64,000 nucleotides of DNA from Armatimonadota bacterium. GTDB taxonomy: Bacteria; Armatimonadota; DTGP01; JAKQQT01. Both the position numbers and the translations under genes were made by a program. Positions 34,816-42,758 of this stretch are shown one piece after another; within the stretch, counting starts at the first letter, position 1; each line of letters begins with the position of its first letter. Location of the stretch: contig DASXVS010000071.1 of the NCBI GenBank assembly GCA_036504095.1, positions 186,001 through 250,000 on the forward strand. The letters run 5' to 3'. The notes under the pieces were generated by a model that was not told the DNA's origin, ran no database searches, and worked only from the letters and a program-made list of their open reading frames with translations.

Positions 34816-34945
34816 TGAGAGTCCTTTAGCTTTGTCCAAGCCAAGTCGCACTCTCAGCCCGTCCGGGAAATGGTAAAGTGCGGGCCGTACCTGAAGCGCT
34901 TCCGGAATGGAGCGCGGCTGCGACGGCAGGACCGCTTACATAGGT

Positions 34946-34951
34946 ATTATA
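34946..34951 (-). promoter_or_regulatory. Possible -10 element for the DEAD-box gene
   Basis: Reads TATAAT on the minus strand, about 130 nt upstream of the GTG start. No strong -35 box is visible. Confidence 0.4.
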
Positions 34952-35018
34952 ACACAAATCGCGAAGTTGCGCACAGCGGCGTCGTGAATCGGTCCGCCTC
35001 GTAGTAATGGGGCTTCTA

Positions 35019-35402
35019 TTACCCGAGCTCCCCCGCATCCGTCAGCCCTGCCACCTCACGCATGTACGTCTCGAACGGATCGTGCATGTGGATGGCGCGC
35101 TCGCGGCTGAGGTAAACGCCATCCCAATCGATGATGTACTCCGCCGTTCCGCGCGCCTGCAGGGCCCTGATCGCCGCTCCGCGCCCCTTGGCCCGTGTGT
35201 TCTGTGGCGGCGTCTCCAACGCGGACGTGACGTCGGAATCGGCGACCACCCGGCGCATCGCGCCTTCCTGCTCAAGACCGTAGTAAAGGCCGCTCTCAGG
35301 TTCGATGTTGTGATACTCCATGTCGAGACTGTGCAGAGTGTCGTCGTTCCGATCTGTATGCTGGAGCGTGACATCGACCCCTTCAAATCCAATGGCAAGC
35401 AC
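35019..35402 (-). pseudogene. Partial duplicate of the pafA 3' end
   Basis: The frame encodes a copy of the PafA C-terminal segment from NDDTLHSLDMEYHNI to DPFETYMR, then a different tail. Bases 35068-35350 match 36422-36704 with 7 mismatches in 283 and no gaps. The catalytic N-terminal domain is absent, and the ORF would have to start at a GTG (35402) with poor Shine-Dalgarno spacing. It is separated from the upstream genes by a terminator, so it is most likely a remnant of a recent duplication. Confidence 0.85.
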
Positions 35403-35472
35403 ATCTCCAAAGGACGCAGGTGGTTGTGGGTGTGCGGCGTCCCGGTCGGGTGCGTTCTGCAGGATCAGTGGA

Positions 35473-35505
35473 CGAAGGGCCTCTCAGATTCTGAGAGGCC
35501 CTTCG
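35473..35505 (-). terminator. Terminator hairpin after the acidic repeat gene
   Basis: CGAAGGGCCTCTCAG (35473-35487) and CTGAGAGGCCCTTCG (35491-35505): a perfect 15-bp stem with a 3-nt loop. It ends the pafA-lipoprotein-repeat-protein run. Confidence 0.85.
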
Positions 35506-35537
35506 GATGTAACAGGTGATCTTGAGTGACGGTGCGG

Positions 35538-35750
35538 TTAACGACTGCCCGGATCGCCACGGGGATCGTTGTCGGACGACTCGATGTCGGCGCCGGGATC
35601 GCCACGGGGATCCTGGTCCGAAGAAAGTATCTCCTGGCCGGCATCGCCGCGAGAATCACGGTCGGACGACTCGACCTCCTGCTGAGGCTCCTCTTCATCC
35701 TTCTTGCCCAGCAGGTCCGTCACGGTTTTCAGAATATCTTCCAAAGCCAT
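35538..35750 (-). CDS. Acidic disordered 15-residue-repeat protein downstream of pafA
   Basis: 70 aa. An amphipathic N-terminal helix (MALEDILKTVTDLLGKK) is followed by an acidic region and three 15-residue repeats (residues 26-40, 41-55, 56-70) of the form hxSSDxDxRGDxGxx. Ends GSR, so it is not a Pup/UBact with a C-terminal Glu/Gln. AGGAGG lies 8 nt before the ATG, so it is probably translated. No family recognised. It lies 15 bp after the lipoprotein gene in the UBact ligase segment; function unknown. Confidence 0.7.
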   Translation of the reverse strand: MALEDILKTVTDLLGKKDEEEPQQEVESSDRDSRGDAGQEILSSDQDPRGDPGADIESSDNDPRGDPGSR

Positions 35751-35764
35751 TGTTCCGCCTCCTA

Positions 35765-36244
35765 CTATTGAGCTGACTGTCCCTGTTCATCCGGGGAAAG
35801 CGCTAGAGGTTGGTAATTGTCCTTGAACTTGGTGCGGGAAATCTCGTCCCGATACCGCGTCTGGAACGACTGCGCTTCCTGTTGAGGTACCTGGATGCCG
35901 CCTTTTGGCGGCGAAACCCAATGCGCATTGCCCTGGGCGTCCCGGTAATAGATGCCACCCGTGGCTTCCGAACGGTACAACTGGCCTGTTGCACCAGCGG
36001 TTTTGGCCGTCTCCGGAGCCTTCTGGCGGTGCTGGTAGACATAGTACAGCGCAGCCGCTCCGACGAGGAGCGCCGTTTTCTGGCCGCGAGTCAATCCCTG
36101 CCTTGTAGATGGTCCCGAGCCGGGCGCGTTGCCCGATTGGTTCGATTCGTCTTTCCGCCCGCCGCAGCCTGCCAACATGGGCGAAAGGATGCCAAGCGTG
36201 ACGACGGTGGCGACCGTCCTTCTCCAACCGTAACCCATCTCCAT
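35765..36244 (-). CDS. Lipoprotein with second hydrophobic segment
   Basis: 159 aa. Signal peptide with lipobox SPMLAGCGG. A second hydrophobic stretch (KTALLVGAAALYYVYQH) could be a membrane helix near residue 60-75, and the C-terminal 80 residues are polar. A YYRDAQGNAHWV segment suggests a small β-domain. Not a recognised family. Sits 140 bp downstream of pafA and 15 bp upstream of the acidic repeat protein; a link to the tagging system is by position only. GAGGAG precedes the ATG. Confidence 0.65.
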   Translation of the reverse strand: MEMGYGWRRTVATVVTLGILSPMLAGCGGRKDESNQSGNAPGSGPSTRQGLTRGQKTALLVGAAALYYVYQHRQKAPETAKTAGATGQLYRSEATGGIYYRDAQGNAHWVSPPKGGIQVPQQEAQSFQTRYRDEISRTKFKDNYQPLALSPDEQGQSAQ

Positions 36245-36384
36245 TTTTCTTTGTCTCCTCGCAGAAACCTAAAGATGTCTTCGGCGGCGTTTCAGGCAGA
36301 GTGAATGAAGACTGACGCTATTGTACACGGCGAGGTTGCTTTCTTTCCACTACCCGGAGCGCGCTCAGTCTTCCGGTCGCCCGC

Positions 36385-37854
36385 TCACTCCTCGCTTAGG
36401 CTTTCGACGTCCCGCATATAGGTCTCGAACGGATCGTGCATGTGGATCGCGCGCTCGCGGCTGAGGTAAACGCCATCCCAGTCGATGATGTACTCCGCCG
36501 TTCCGCGCGCCTGCAGGGCCCTGATCGCCGCTCCGCGCCCCTTGGCCCGTGTGTTCTGTGGCGGCGTCTCCAACGCGGCCGTGACGTCGGAATCGGCGAC
36601 CACCCGGCGCATCGCGCCTTCCTGCTCCAAACCGTAGTAAAGGCCGCTCTCCGGGTCGATGTTGTGATACTCCATGTCGAGACTGTGCAGAGTGTCGTCG
36701 TTCCATCCGATGTGCTGGTCCGCCATATATGCTTCCAACATCGATCGCTTGGCCACCCAGTCCAACCGGTCGGCCAGAATCATGGGGTCCCGCTCCAGCG
36801 CGTCCAGGGTTTCCTCCCATTCGCGCAAGACCCAATCTGTTTGCTCGTCCCGCCCGCTGAAGTACGTTCGCGCTGCCTCCAGGTAGAGCCGCTGAAGGTC
36901 CACCGCGCCGATCGAGCCGCCTTCGCTGCGCTCTACCGGCCATTTCCACGTCTGGTCCCGGCTGACAGATTTTAGCGTTCCGAGCGCATCCGGTATTCTG
37001 ACCTCCGGCGGCACGGCGCCCATTTCCACCAGGTCCAGAACCAGCCAGGTCGTCCCTACCTTCAACGCCAGCGCGTATTCGCTCATATTCGCCTCTCCGT
37101 AGAGCAGGTGGAGGCGCTGATGATCGCTGAAATCGTAGAATGACTCGCGTTTGGGATTGATGATCGCCCTGTTGAAGCGGACGCGGCTGGAAACGGCGCG
37201 CAGGATGTGATCCGCGCGCTGGCTCAACTGATACGGAACGGAGTCGTCGAGCTCAACGCCGTAGATGTTGTCCACCCAGACGTAATCGACCTCGTATTCG
37301 CCGACGCTCATCACGTTCTTGTTGCTGCGCTGCCTCGTCAGCCGATGACCGCCCACGCGCCCAACACCGGCGAAGATCTGACGGGTGACGAGAAACGGAA
37401 GGAGATCGTTCAGGCCCTCGCGGAAGAAACGATCCTCCCCGGTAACGAGGTAGTTCTCGTGGCAGCCGAACGTGTGGCCGCCGAAGTGGTCGATGCTGTT
37501 GTTGTGAAAAGAGACGACCCCCTGCCAGCCCAACGCGTTGACAACGCTCTGGAGCAATGCCCGGCCGGCTCGGTCGTGGGCCACGAGGTCGAAGAGGTTC
37601 CGGCATTCCGGCGTGGCGTATTCCTCATGGCTCCCGACTTCATCAACGTAAAGCCGCGCGCCATTGGCGAGGAAACCGCCGCTGCGGGCGGGCTCGAAGG
37701 CGTAATTGCGGGCGTGGACGTCGATCAGCCCCAGCCCCATTTCGTAGAAGGCGTGGTCTTTGACGGCCTCGACGACCATCTCCGGCCGCCCGATAGAGCG
37801 GTCGTGCACCAGGCAGCCGAATTCCGTCTCTATCCCCACAATCCGGTCTGCCAT
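36385..37854 (-). CDS. pafA: Pup/UBact ligase PafA
   Basis: 489 aa carboxylate-amine ligase that couples the C-terminal Glu of the modifier to target lysines. Starts MADRIVGIETEFGCLV with GGAGGT 4 nt upstream. The catalytic region is NGARLYVDEVGSHEEYATPE with D71 as the likely base, one residue longer than the classic VDVGSHPEYATPE. FHNNSIDHFGGHTFGCHENY and PFLVTRQIFAGVGRVGG follow. The Dop-specific loop is absent, which separates it from the Dop gene at 41191. Its 3' end is duplicated at 35068-35350. It is split from the proteasome operon by fabI and the YbjQ gene. Confidence 0.92.
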   Translation of the reverse strand: MADRIVGIETEFGCLVHDRSIGRPEMVVEAVKDHAFYEMGLGLIDVHARNYAFEPARSGGFLANGARLYVDEVGSHEEYATPECRNLFDLVAHDRAGRALLQSVVNALGWQGVVSFHNNSIDHFGGHTFGCHENYLVTGEDRFFREGLNDLLPFLVTRQIFAGVGRVGGHRLTRQRSNKNVMSVGEYEVDYVWVDNIYGVELDDSVPYQLSQRADHILRAVSSRVRFNRAIINPKRESFYDFSDHQRLHLLYGEANMSEYALALKVGTTWLVLDLVEMGAVPPEVRIPDALGTLKSVSRDQTWKWPVERSEGGSIGAVDLQRLYLEAARTYFSGRDEQTDWVLREWEETLDALERDPMILADRLDWVAKRSMLEAYMADQHIGWNDDTLHSLDMEYHNIDPESGLYYGLEQEGAMRRVVADSDVTAALETPPQNTRAKGRGAAIRALQARGTAEYIIDWDGVYLSRERAIHMHDPFETYMRDVESLSEE

Positions 37855-37868
37855 ATCTACCTCCGAGA

Positions 37869-37889
37869 GCATTCAGCATCCAGTTCGGA
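37869..37889. repeat. Short heptad block upstream of pafA
   Basis: GCATTCA, GCATCCA, GTTCGGA (37869-37889), of the same GCATCCA/GCATTC word family as 19134 and 42680. Confidence 0.55.
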
Positions 37890-37912
37890 ACTCGAATGCC
37901 GGACGCCGCCAC

Positions 37913-38227
37913 TCAACTCAGTTTTACGGCGGTCCCGTAGGCGAGGACCTCCGTCGCGCCGGTGGTGTATTCGGTGGCGTCGTATCTCATCGCGATAATG
38001 CCGTCGGCGCCCATCGCCTGTGCATGCTGGACCATCAGGTCAAACGCGTGCTGCCTGGCTTCCTCGCAGACCTGTGTGTAGACTTCGATGTTCCCGCCGA
38101 AGATCTGGTTGATGCTGCCGACAAAGCCCTGCGCCACGTTTTGTGATCGCACCACGATTCCGCGAACGACTCCAATGTAACTCGAAATCGTGTGTCCCGC
38201 TACGTCGTTTCCAGTCGTTACAATCAC
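37913..38227 (-). CDS. YbjQ (UPF0145/heavy-metal-binding-like) family protein
   Basis: 104 aa, usual family length, from the GTG at 38227 with AAGGAG 7 nt upstream. VIVTTGNDVAGHTISSYIGVV, VRGIVVRSQ, and GADGIIAMRYDATEY are typical YbjQ motifs. The pentameric fold is known for relatives; the function is not. It lies between fabI and pafA; co-transcription is likely given small gaps. Confidence 0.9.
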   Translation of the reverse strand: MIVTTGNDVAGHTISSYIGVVRGIVVRSQNVAQGFVGSINQIFGGNIEVYTQVCEEARQHAFDLMVQHAQAMGADGIIAMRYDATEYTTGATEVLAYGTAVKLS

Positions 38228-38319
38228 GTTTTTCTCCTTTGGAAGTCGCCTGCATCCCAGTTCCAGGCGCTCTGTTCCTGTTAGCCTGGGTCCCACCCCC
38301 AACCCCTATCAGCGCTCAT

Positions 38320-39090
38320 TTACAGTGCTGTGATGTGATACCCGCAGTCCACGTGGAATGTTTCGCCCGTAACCGCGGACGCCAGGTCACTGGCCAGGAA
38401 AACGCTCGCATTGGCGACCTCCTGCTGCGTCACGTTTCGGCGAAGCGGTGAGCGTTCTTCCACGGCGTGTAGCATAATGTCGAAATCGGAAATCCCGCGC
38501 GCGGCCATCGTCTTGATGGGTCCCGCGCTGAGCGCGTTCACCCGAATGTTTTTCGGGCCGAGATCCGCCGCGAGGTAGCGAACGCTCGCTTGCAGGGCTG
38601 CCTTGGCCACGCCCATCACGTTATAATTCGGGACGACGCGTTCCCCGCCAAGGTAAGTGAGCGTCTGGATGCTGCCGCCATCCGTCATGAGTGCTGCCGC
38701 ATGCTTGGCCGTTTCGACGAGAGAGTATACGCTCACATCCATCGCTAGCAGGAATCCATCGCGGGAAGTATCCAGAAACGTTCCGGTCAGGTCCTCGCGC
38801 TTTGCGTAAGCGATGGCGTGAACCATCGCGTCCAGCCTGCCGTATTCCGATCGGATCTGCGCGAACACCGCCTCCACCTGGGCGGAATCAGTAACGTCGC
38901 AATTCATAACCAGCGCACCGCCGAGAGACTCGGCGAGTTCATTCACCGGCTTCTCTTCGCGATCTCCCTGGTACGTCAGCGCCAGTTTCGCCCCCTGCGC
39001 GGAATAGGCCTGCGCAATGGCCCACGCGATGCTCCATTTGTTCCTGGCGCCCATCACAAGCGCCGTTTTGCCCGCCAAAAGTCCTGACAT
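38320..39090 (-). CDS. fabI: Enoyl-ACP reductase (FabI type)
   Basis: 256 aa SDR-like enzyme reducing enoyl-ACP in fatty-acid elongation. LAGKTALVMGARNKWSIAWA, the FabI variant of the Gly-rich NAD(P) site, then LALTYQGDREEKPVNEL, MVHAIAYAKREDL, and the catalytic Y-x6-K in NYNVMGVAKAALQ. NIRVNALSAGPIKTMAARGI is diagnostic. The ATG at 39090 has GAGGAG 3 nt upstream. Located between the terminator after prcA and the YbjQ gene. Confidence 0.95.
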   Translation of the reverse strand: MSGLLAGKTALVMGARNKWSIAWAIAQAYSAQGAKLALTYQGDREEKPVNELAESLGGALVMNCDVTDSAQVEAVFAQIRSEYGRLDAMVHAIAYAKREDLTGTFLDTSRDGFLLAMDVSVYSLVETAKHAAALMTDGGSIQTLTYLGGERVVPNYNVMGVAKAALQASVRYLAADLGPKNIRVNALSAGPIKTMAARGISDFDIMLHAVEERSPLRRNVTQQEVANASVFLASDLASAVTGETFHVDCGYHITAL

Positions 39091-39140
39091 AAACTCCTCG
39101 TTCTTCCCCACGCCTTTCCGCTGTCTTCCCGGGCAAAGCA

Positions 39141-39169
39141 AAGGATCTCGACGTCACGTTGAGATCCTT
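39141..39169 (-). terminator. Terminator between prcA and fabI
   Basis: AAGGATCTC (39141-39149) and GAGATCCTT (39161-39169), extended inside by a G/T and ACG/CGT pairs. Marks the end of the arc-prcA transcription unit. Confidence 0.75.
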
Positions 39170-39255
39170 CCTCAAACTCAGAATGACTCCGCTCATCGCG
39201 ATTACAGTGGTGTGGAGACTTCTACATCTCTGCGCTCAGTGTGATGGATAACGGG

Positions 39256-40011
39256 CTAACGTTTCAACTCGTCCGGGGCCAGCAGGCGGAACTTACCCTC
39301 CATCGGGAGGGTGCGATCGAGTACGCCGGCCTCCAGTGTCATGGTGGACAACTGCTCTTTCGTGTACGCCTCTACGTCGGGCTGGGTCGCAGTTTCCTCC
39401 GCGTCAGCGTCCGCGGGCCGATCCGGCTGGCCTGCCTGCATGTGGCCAACCGCCCAGGTCTCCGTCGCCACGTCGATCGCCTCAACCAGAGACAGCCCCG
39501 GCCCCGCCCGACGCAGTCGTTCCAACATCGCTTCCTCTGCCGCCGCTGTGCCGGCCGCGACTGCGAAATCCTCAAAGAAGGCGAAATCGCCGTCGAAATT
39601 CAGCGTCGCAAACCGATCGTTCTCCGGCGAGATTCCCATTTCCGCGAAAACCCCGCGGAAGGCCAGGGGCGCGTTCCACGAATCGCCGAACGCTTTTTTC
39701 AGGCCGGGGCTCAACGCGAAGCCCACAATGCGATTCACGGTCACATCGTCCGGGCTGCGCCCGAATCCTTCCTGGTGCGAGAAATCCAGCGCGGCGATGC
39801 GGATGGCCTCTATATCCGCCTGGTTGCCCAGCGCGGACATCATCAGCCGGTCGTATATCTCAAAGACCTTTCGCTGGGTCCGCCGGGCGCTCAGCAGCAA
39901 CAGGCCGTCGCGATACCGCAGGCCCACAACCGGGCTGCCCGCCCGGAGCCTTTCCTCCACGAACTCGCTTCGCTGCTGAACCGCCTCGTTAAAATCGTAA
40001 GGTGTAACCAT
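39256..40011 (-). CDS. prcA: 20S proteasome α-subunit
   Basis: 251 aa. N-terminal PYDFNEAVQQRSEFVEERLR helix, then SPVVGLRYRDGLLLLSARR, and IAALDFSHQEGFGRSPDDVTVNRIVG, as in bacterial PrcA; no catalytic Thr. The ring formed by α-subunits gates the β-chamber. Its C terminus is longer than the actinobacterial average, with an acidic DADAEETATQPDVE segment. Starts 43 bp after the prcB stop; GGAG lies 4 nt before the ATG. Confidence 0.88.
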   Translation of the reverse strand: MVTPYDFNEAVQQRSEFVEERLRAGSPVVGLRYRDGLLLLSARRTQRKVFEIYDRLMMSALGNQADIEAIRIAALDFSHQEGFGRSPDDVTVNRIVGFALSPGLKKAFGDSWNAPLAFRGVFAEMGISPENDRFATLNFDGDFAFFEDFAVAAGTAAAEEAMLERLRRAGPGLSLVEAIDVATETWAVGHMQAGQPDRPADADAEETATQPDVEAYTKEQLSTMTLEAGVLDRTLPMEGKFRLLAPDELKR

Positions 40012-40054
40012 CGCTCTCCGATCTATCCATTAACGCACAGTTGAAGGGGAGCCC

Positions 40055-40873
40055 TTACGCCCCGGTTTGGGCTTCCGAAATCCCGCCAAGCGCCGCCGTG
40101 ATTTCCTCGTCGCTGATAGCCACCACCCCGGCGCGTTCGACGACCTTCGCGATGGGCAGAATCTTGGAATAGCCGCCCGTGGCGCTGTCCAGGTCCGCTG
40201 CTATGTCCAGGAGAGTGAGGCATTCCTTCAGCGCCTGTTCCCGGCTCATTTCGTGAAACGGCCCCTTGGTCCGCACGATGTAGTCGAAGGCGCCGCGGAT
40301 GGGACCGCTGCCGCTGCCTGCGGCGCCGAACTCCCGCGTTTCGAATCGGGCGCCCATACCGTCGTAGAAGTAGATCCGCCCTTCATCATTCGTGGCGTCC
40401 CACGCGCTCAGCACCGGCAGAAACGCGCCGATGCCCTGCATGGCATTCGGCAGATTCTGGGCGATCATCCGTCCCAATTCGCTCAGTTTTCCGTCCAGGC
40501 TCATCTCCTGCAGTTGCGTGCGCGCGAAGTACTTGAAGGAGTGCTGGAGGTACCGGATGATATTCGTGGCGGTGGCGTAGGATCCGCTGATCGCGATGAG
40601 GGTGTGCGTGTCCAGGGGCACGATCTTCTCCGCGCGGTCGTACAGAATCGCCGTGCCGCCTGTGGCGCGGCGGTCCCCGACGTTCAGGACGCCATCCTTG
40701 TACTTCACCGCGATGACGGTGGTTCCGTGGATCTCCGTCACATCGCCGGGTCCGGATATAGCCCCCGGCCTCGCGATCGGGTGGCCGGTTCTCTCCAGCA
40801 CCGCCAGAAAATCCCCTGCCCTGCCGGCGCCGTCAAATGGTTGCTGCTGTCGCTCTTCGATCTGGTTCCGCAT
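40055..40873 (-). CDS. prcB: 20S proteasome β-subunit (catalytic)
   Basis: 272 aa if begun at the ATG at 40873 (GGAAGG upstream; a GTG two codons earlier is the alternative). A propeptide of about 50 residues ends HG, and the mature chain starts TTVIAVKYKDG with Thr51 as the nucleophile. Asp67 (GDRRATGG) and Lys83 (YDRAEKIV) fit the D17 and K33 active-site positions. IAISGSYATATNII and GSGPIRGAFDY follow. It lies 26 bp after the modifier gene, in one operon with dop and prcA. Confidence 0.93.
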   Translation of the reverse strand: MRNQIEERQQQPFDGAGRAGDFLAVLERTGHPIARPGAISGPGDVTEIHGTTVIAVKYKDGVLNVGDRRATGGTAILYDRAEKIVPLDTHTLIAISGSYATATNIIRYLQHSFKYFARTQLQEMSLDGKLSELGRMIAQNLPNAMQGIGAFLPVLSAWDATNDEGRIYFYDGMGARFETREFGAAGSGSGPIRGAFDYIVRTKGPFHEMSREQALKECLTLLDIAADLDSATGGYSKILPIAKVVERAGVVAISDEEITAALGGISEAQTGA

Positions 40874-40899
40874 AAGCACCTTCCGCCTTCGTCGTACCG

Positions 40900-41085
40900 C
40901 TACTCTCCGCTCCGCTGCCGGTATCGTTTCGCCTGGTCGGGGTCCACGCGTTTCATGCGTTCCATGAGGCGGCGTGTGTCCGGACGTTTCACATCCGGAC
41001 GGCCCGGTCCTCCACCGCCATCTCCCAGCTTCCGGGCGGGCTCCGGACCAGGAAGCACGCGTCGCTCCTCAAATTGCACTGCCAT
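40900..41085 (-). CDS. ubact: UBact-type ubiquitin-like modifier (Pup homologue)
   Basis: 61 aa, mostly disordered by composition, with the family C-terminal half VKRPDTRRLMERMKRVDP, then DQAKRYRQRSGE. It ends in Glu61, so it should be ready for ligation by PafA without the Gln-to-Glu deamidation used by many Pups. The start is the ATG at 41085, set by GGAGGT 5 nt upstream; the longer frame to 41163 lacks such a site. N-terminal half is Gly/Pro-rich. Directly upstream of prcB and downstream of dop, as expected for a proteasome-targeting tag. Confidence 0.9.
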   Translation of the reverse strand: MAVQFEERRVLPGPEPARKLGDGGGGPGRPDVKRPDTRRLMERMKRVDPDQAKRYRQRSGE

Positions 41086-41190
41086 CTCAGACCTCCCAGG
41101 CGCCTGCCTCATAGCAGACCGAATCAAGAAATCGCCATCCTGATGGATGCGCCGAGTTTCCATGTAACAAAGGGTGTTTCGGACTCTCGC

Positions 41191-42672
41191 TCAGGAAGCC
41201 AGCGCAGCCACTGCCTCTTCTTCCGTCGCCGCCCCCAGAACGGCCTCGGCGCAGCGGGCGCTTGTCCGCGGTCCGGACACCCCCAACTCTACGACTACCC
41301 GTTCCGCTCCCAGGTTCAGTACCACTCCACCCCACGAGACGCTCTCGATGCTCTCCGCGAACCGCTGCACAAAGGCTCCACGTACCGCCGCGCGGGTATC
41401 CGCGGGCGGTTCGAGCATAGCGCGTGACACTCGGCCATCATCAATTAAACGCGTCACGTGGCCATCCTGTTCCAACCCCTGGTACAATCCGTTTTCCGGA
41501 TCCACATCGCTGTAGGCAAGATCCAGGCTGCGCATCAGCGGGTCGTCCCAATCCAGGCCTTCCGATTCCCGAAACTCCTCCAGGAGGCGAAGCTTGGCAA
41601 CCCAGTCCAGGCGGTCCGCCAGACCCATAGGGTCGCGCTCCAGTTCGTCGAGCGTGCGCAGCCATTCACGCCCCACCCAGCAAAGGTCGTCCGGCAGTTC
41701 GGTGAGCGCCTTGAGCGCCTCCTCGCAGTAGACCCTCTGGATATTGACCGCGCTCATCGTGCGCTTTCCATCCAGTTCGACGAGCCACTTGTGCGAGGGG
41801 TCTCTGGAAACATCGCGGATGGCCTTCACCGGGTCCCGGAGAGTTATCGCCGGGCGCCACCCCGTCTCCAGCAGACGCAGGACCAGCGCCATGCTGCCCA
41901 CCTTCAGCGCTGTGGAGGTTTCGCACATATTAGCGTCACCAACGATAACGTGCAACCGCCTGTACCTGGCGGCGTCCGCGTGCGGTTCATCCCGCGTGTT
42001 GACGATGGGCCGTTTCGCCAACGTATCGACGCTGGCCTCCTCGGTGACAAAATCCGCCCGCTGGCTCAACTGGTACACGCAATCGCTGCGCGACGCGGGT
42101 TCCAGCCCGACTTTGCCCGCGCCGGCGAATATCTGTCGCGTAACCAGAAACGGTATCAGCGCGCGTTCCATCTCCAGATACGGGACGGAACGCGAGAGAA
42201 GATAGCTTTCGTGGCACCCGTAGGATGCGCCGTGAAAATCGGTGTTGTTCTTGTAGATCGTTACCGGTTCGCCGGTCTCCGCGTGGGTCTGTGCGCACTC
42301 CCACACGATGCGTTCCCCTGCCCTATCGTGCGCGACGAGGTCGAAGAGATTACGGCATTCCGGGGTCGCATACTCGGGGTGCCCGTGGTCGTTGTAGAAT
42401 CGGGCGCCGTTAGCCAGCACGCGGTCCGATCGCTCGTCACTCTGGTTCCTGAAATGCGCGCTGCTCTTGTCGAACTGAGCGTCCGTCGCGTCGCGCGTCA
42501 GATGGCTGACATCGAATCCGCGCATATCCCGCCGCGGATTCTCCGCGCCGTAGTTCCACGGTGAAGCGTACCGCCCTTTGTACGCGCGAACAACTCCCCG
42601 CGCTTCCGCCAGCATATCGGAAGCGCCCTTACCGTCAACGTGAATACCGTACTCGGTTTCGATGCCGTACAT
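41191..42672 (-). CDS. dop: Depupylase/deamidase Dop
   Basis: 493 aa from the ATG at 42672 (MYGIETEYGIHVDG). The long open frame upstream is repeat sequence. Catalytic NGARFYNDHGHPEYATPE has Asp at residue 95. The Dop-loop region absent from PafA is present (about 40-85: WNYGAENPRRDMRGFDVSHL). YKNNTDFHGASYGCHESYL and PFLVTRQIFAGAGKVG follow. Removes the modifier from targets by isopeptide hydrolysis; the deamidase role may be unused because the modifier ends in Glu. It is preceded by the repeat element at 42680. Confidence 0.92.
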   Translation of the reverse strand: MYGIETEYGIHVDGKGASDMLAEARGVVRAYKGRYASPWNYGAENPRRDMRGFDVSHLTRDATDAQFDKSSAHFRNQSDERSDRVLANGARFYNDHGHPEYATPECRNLFDLVAHDRAGERIVWECAQTHAETGEPVTIYKNNTDFHGASYGCHESYLLSRSVPYLEMERALIPFLVTRQIFAGAGKVGLEPASRSDCVYQLSQRADFVTEEASVDTLAKRPIVNTRDEPHADAARYRRLHVIVGDANMCETSTALKVGSMALVLRLLETGWRPAITLRDPVKAIRDVSRDPSHKWLVELDGKRTMSAVNIQRVYCEEALKALTELPDDLCWVGREWLRTLDELERDPMGLADRLDWVAKLRLLEEFRESEGLDWDDPLMRSLDLAYSDVDPENGLYQGLEQDGHVTRLIDDGRVSRAMLEPPADTRAAVRGAFVQRFAESIESVSWGGVVLNLGAERVVVELGVSGPRTSARCAEAVLGAATEEEAVAALAS

Positions 42673-42679
42673 AGTGAGA

Positions 42680-42756
42680 GCATCCAGCATTCGGCATCCA
42701 GCATTCAGTCCCCGGTCCGGCGTCTGGCCTGGATGCTGAATCCTGGATGCCGGATG
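42680..42756. repeat. Heptad element with inverted arms between the nitrilase gene and dop
   Basis: Left arm GCATCCA, GCATTCG, GCATCCA, GCATTCA (42680-42707); right arm CTGGATG, CTGAATC, CTGGATG, CCGGATG (42729-42756), its reverse complement, around 21 nt of GTCC-type heptads. It extends the dop open frame artificially. Confidence 0.85.
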
Positions 42757-42758
42757 CT

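Noticed and set aside
35007-35519. 170-residue plus-strand open frame
   Set aside because: Antisense of the duplicated pafA end and crosses the terminator at 35473.
35538-35750. 70-aa acidic protein considered as Pup
   Set aside because: Ends Gly-Ser-Arg without terminal Glu or Gln and shares no Pup/UBact C-terminal signature; the 61-aa protein at 40900 fits instead.
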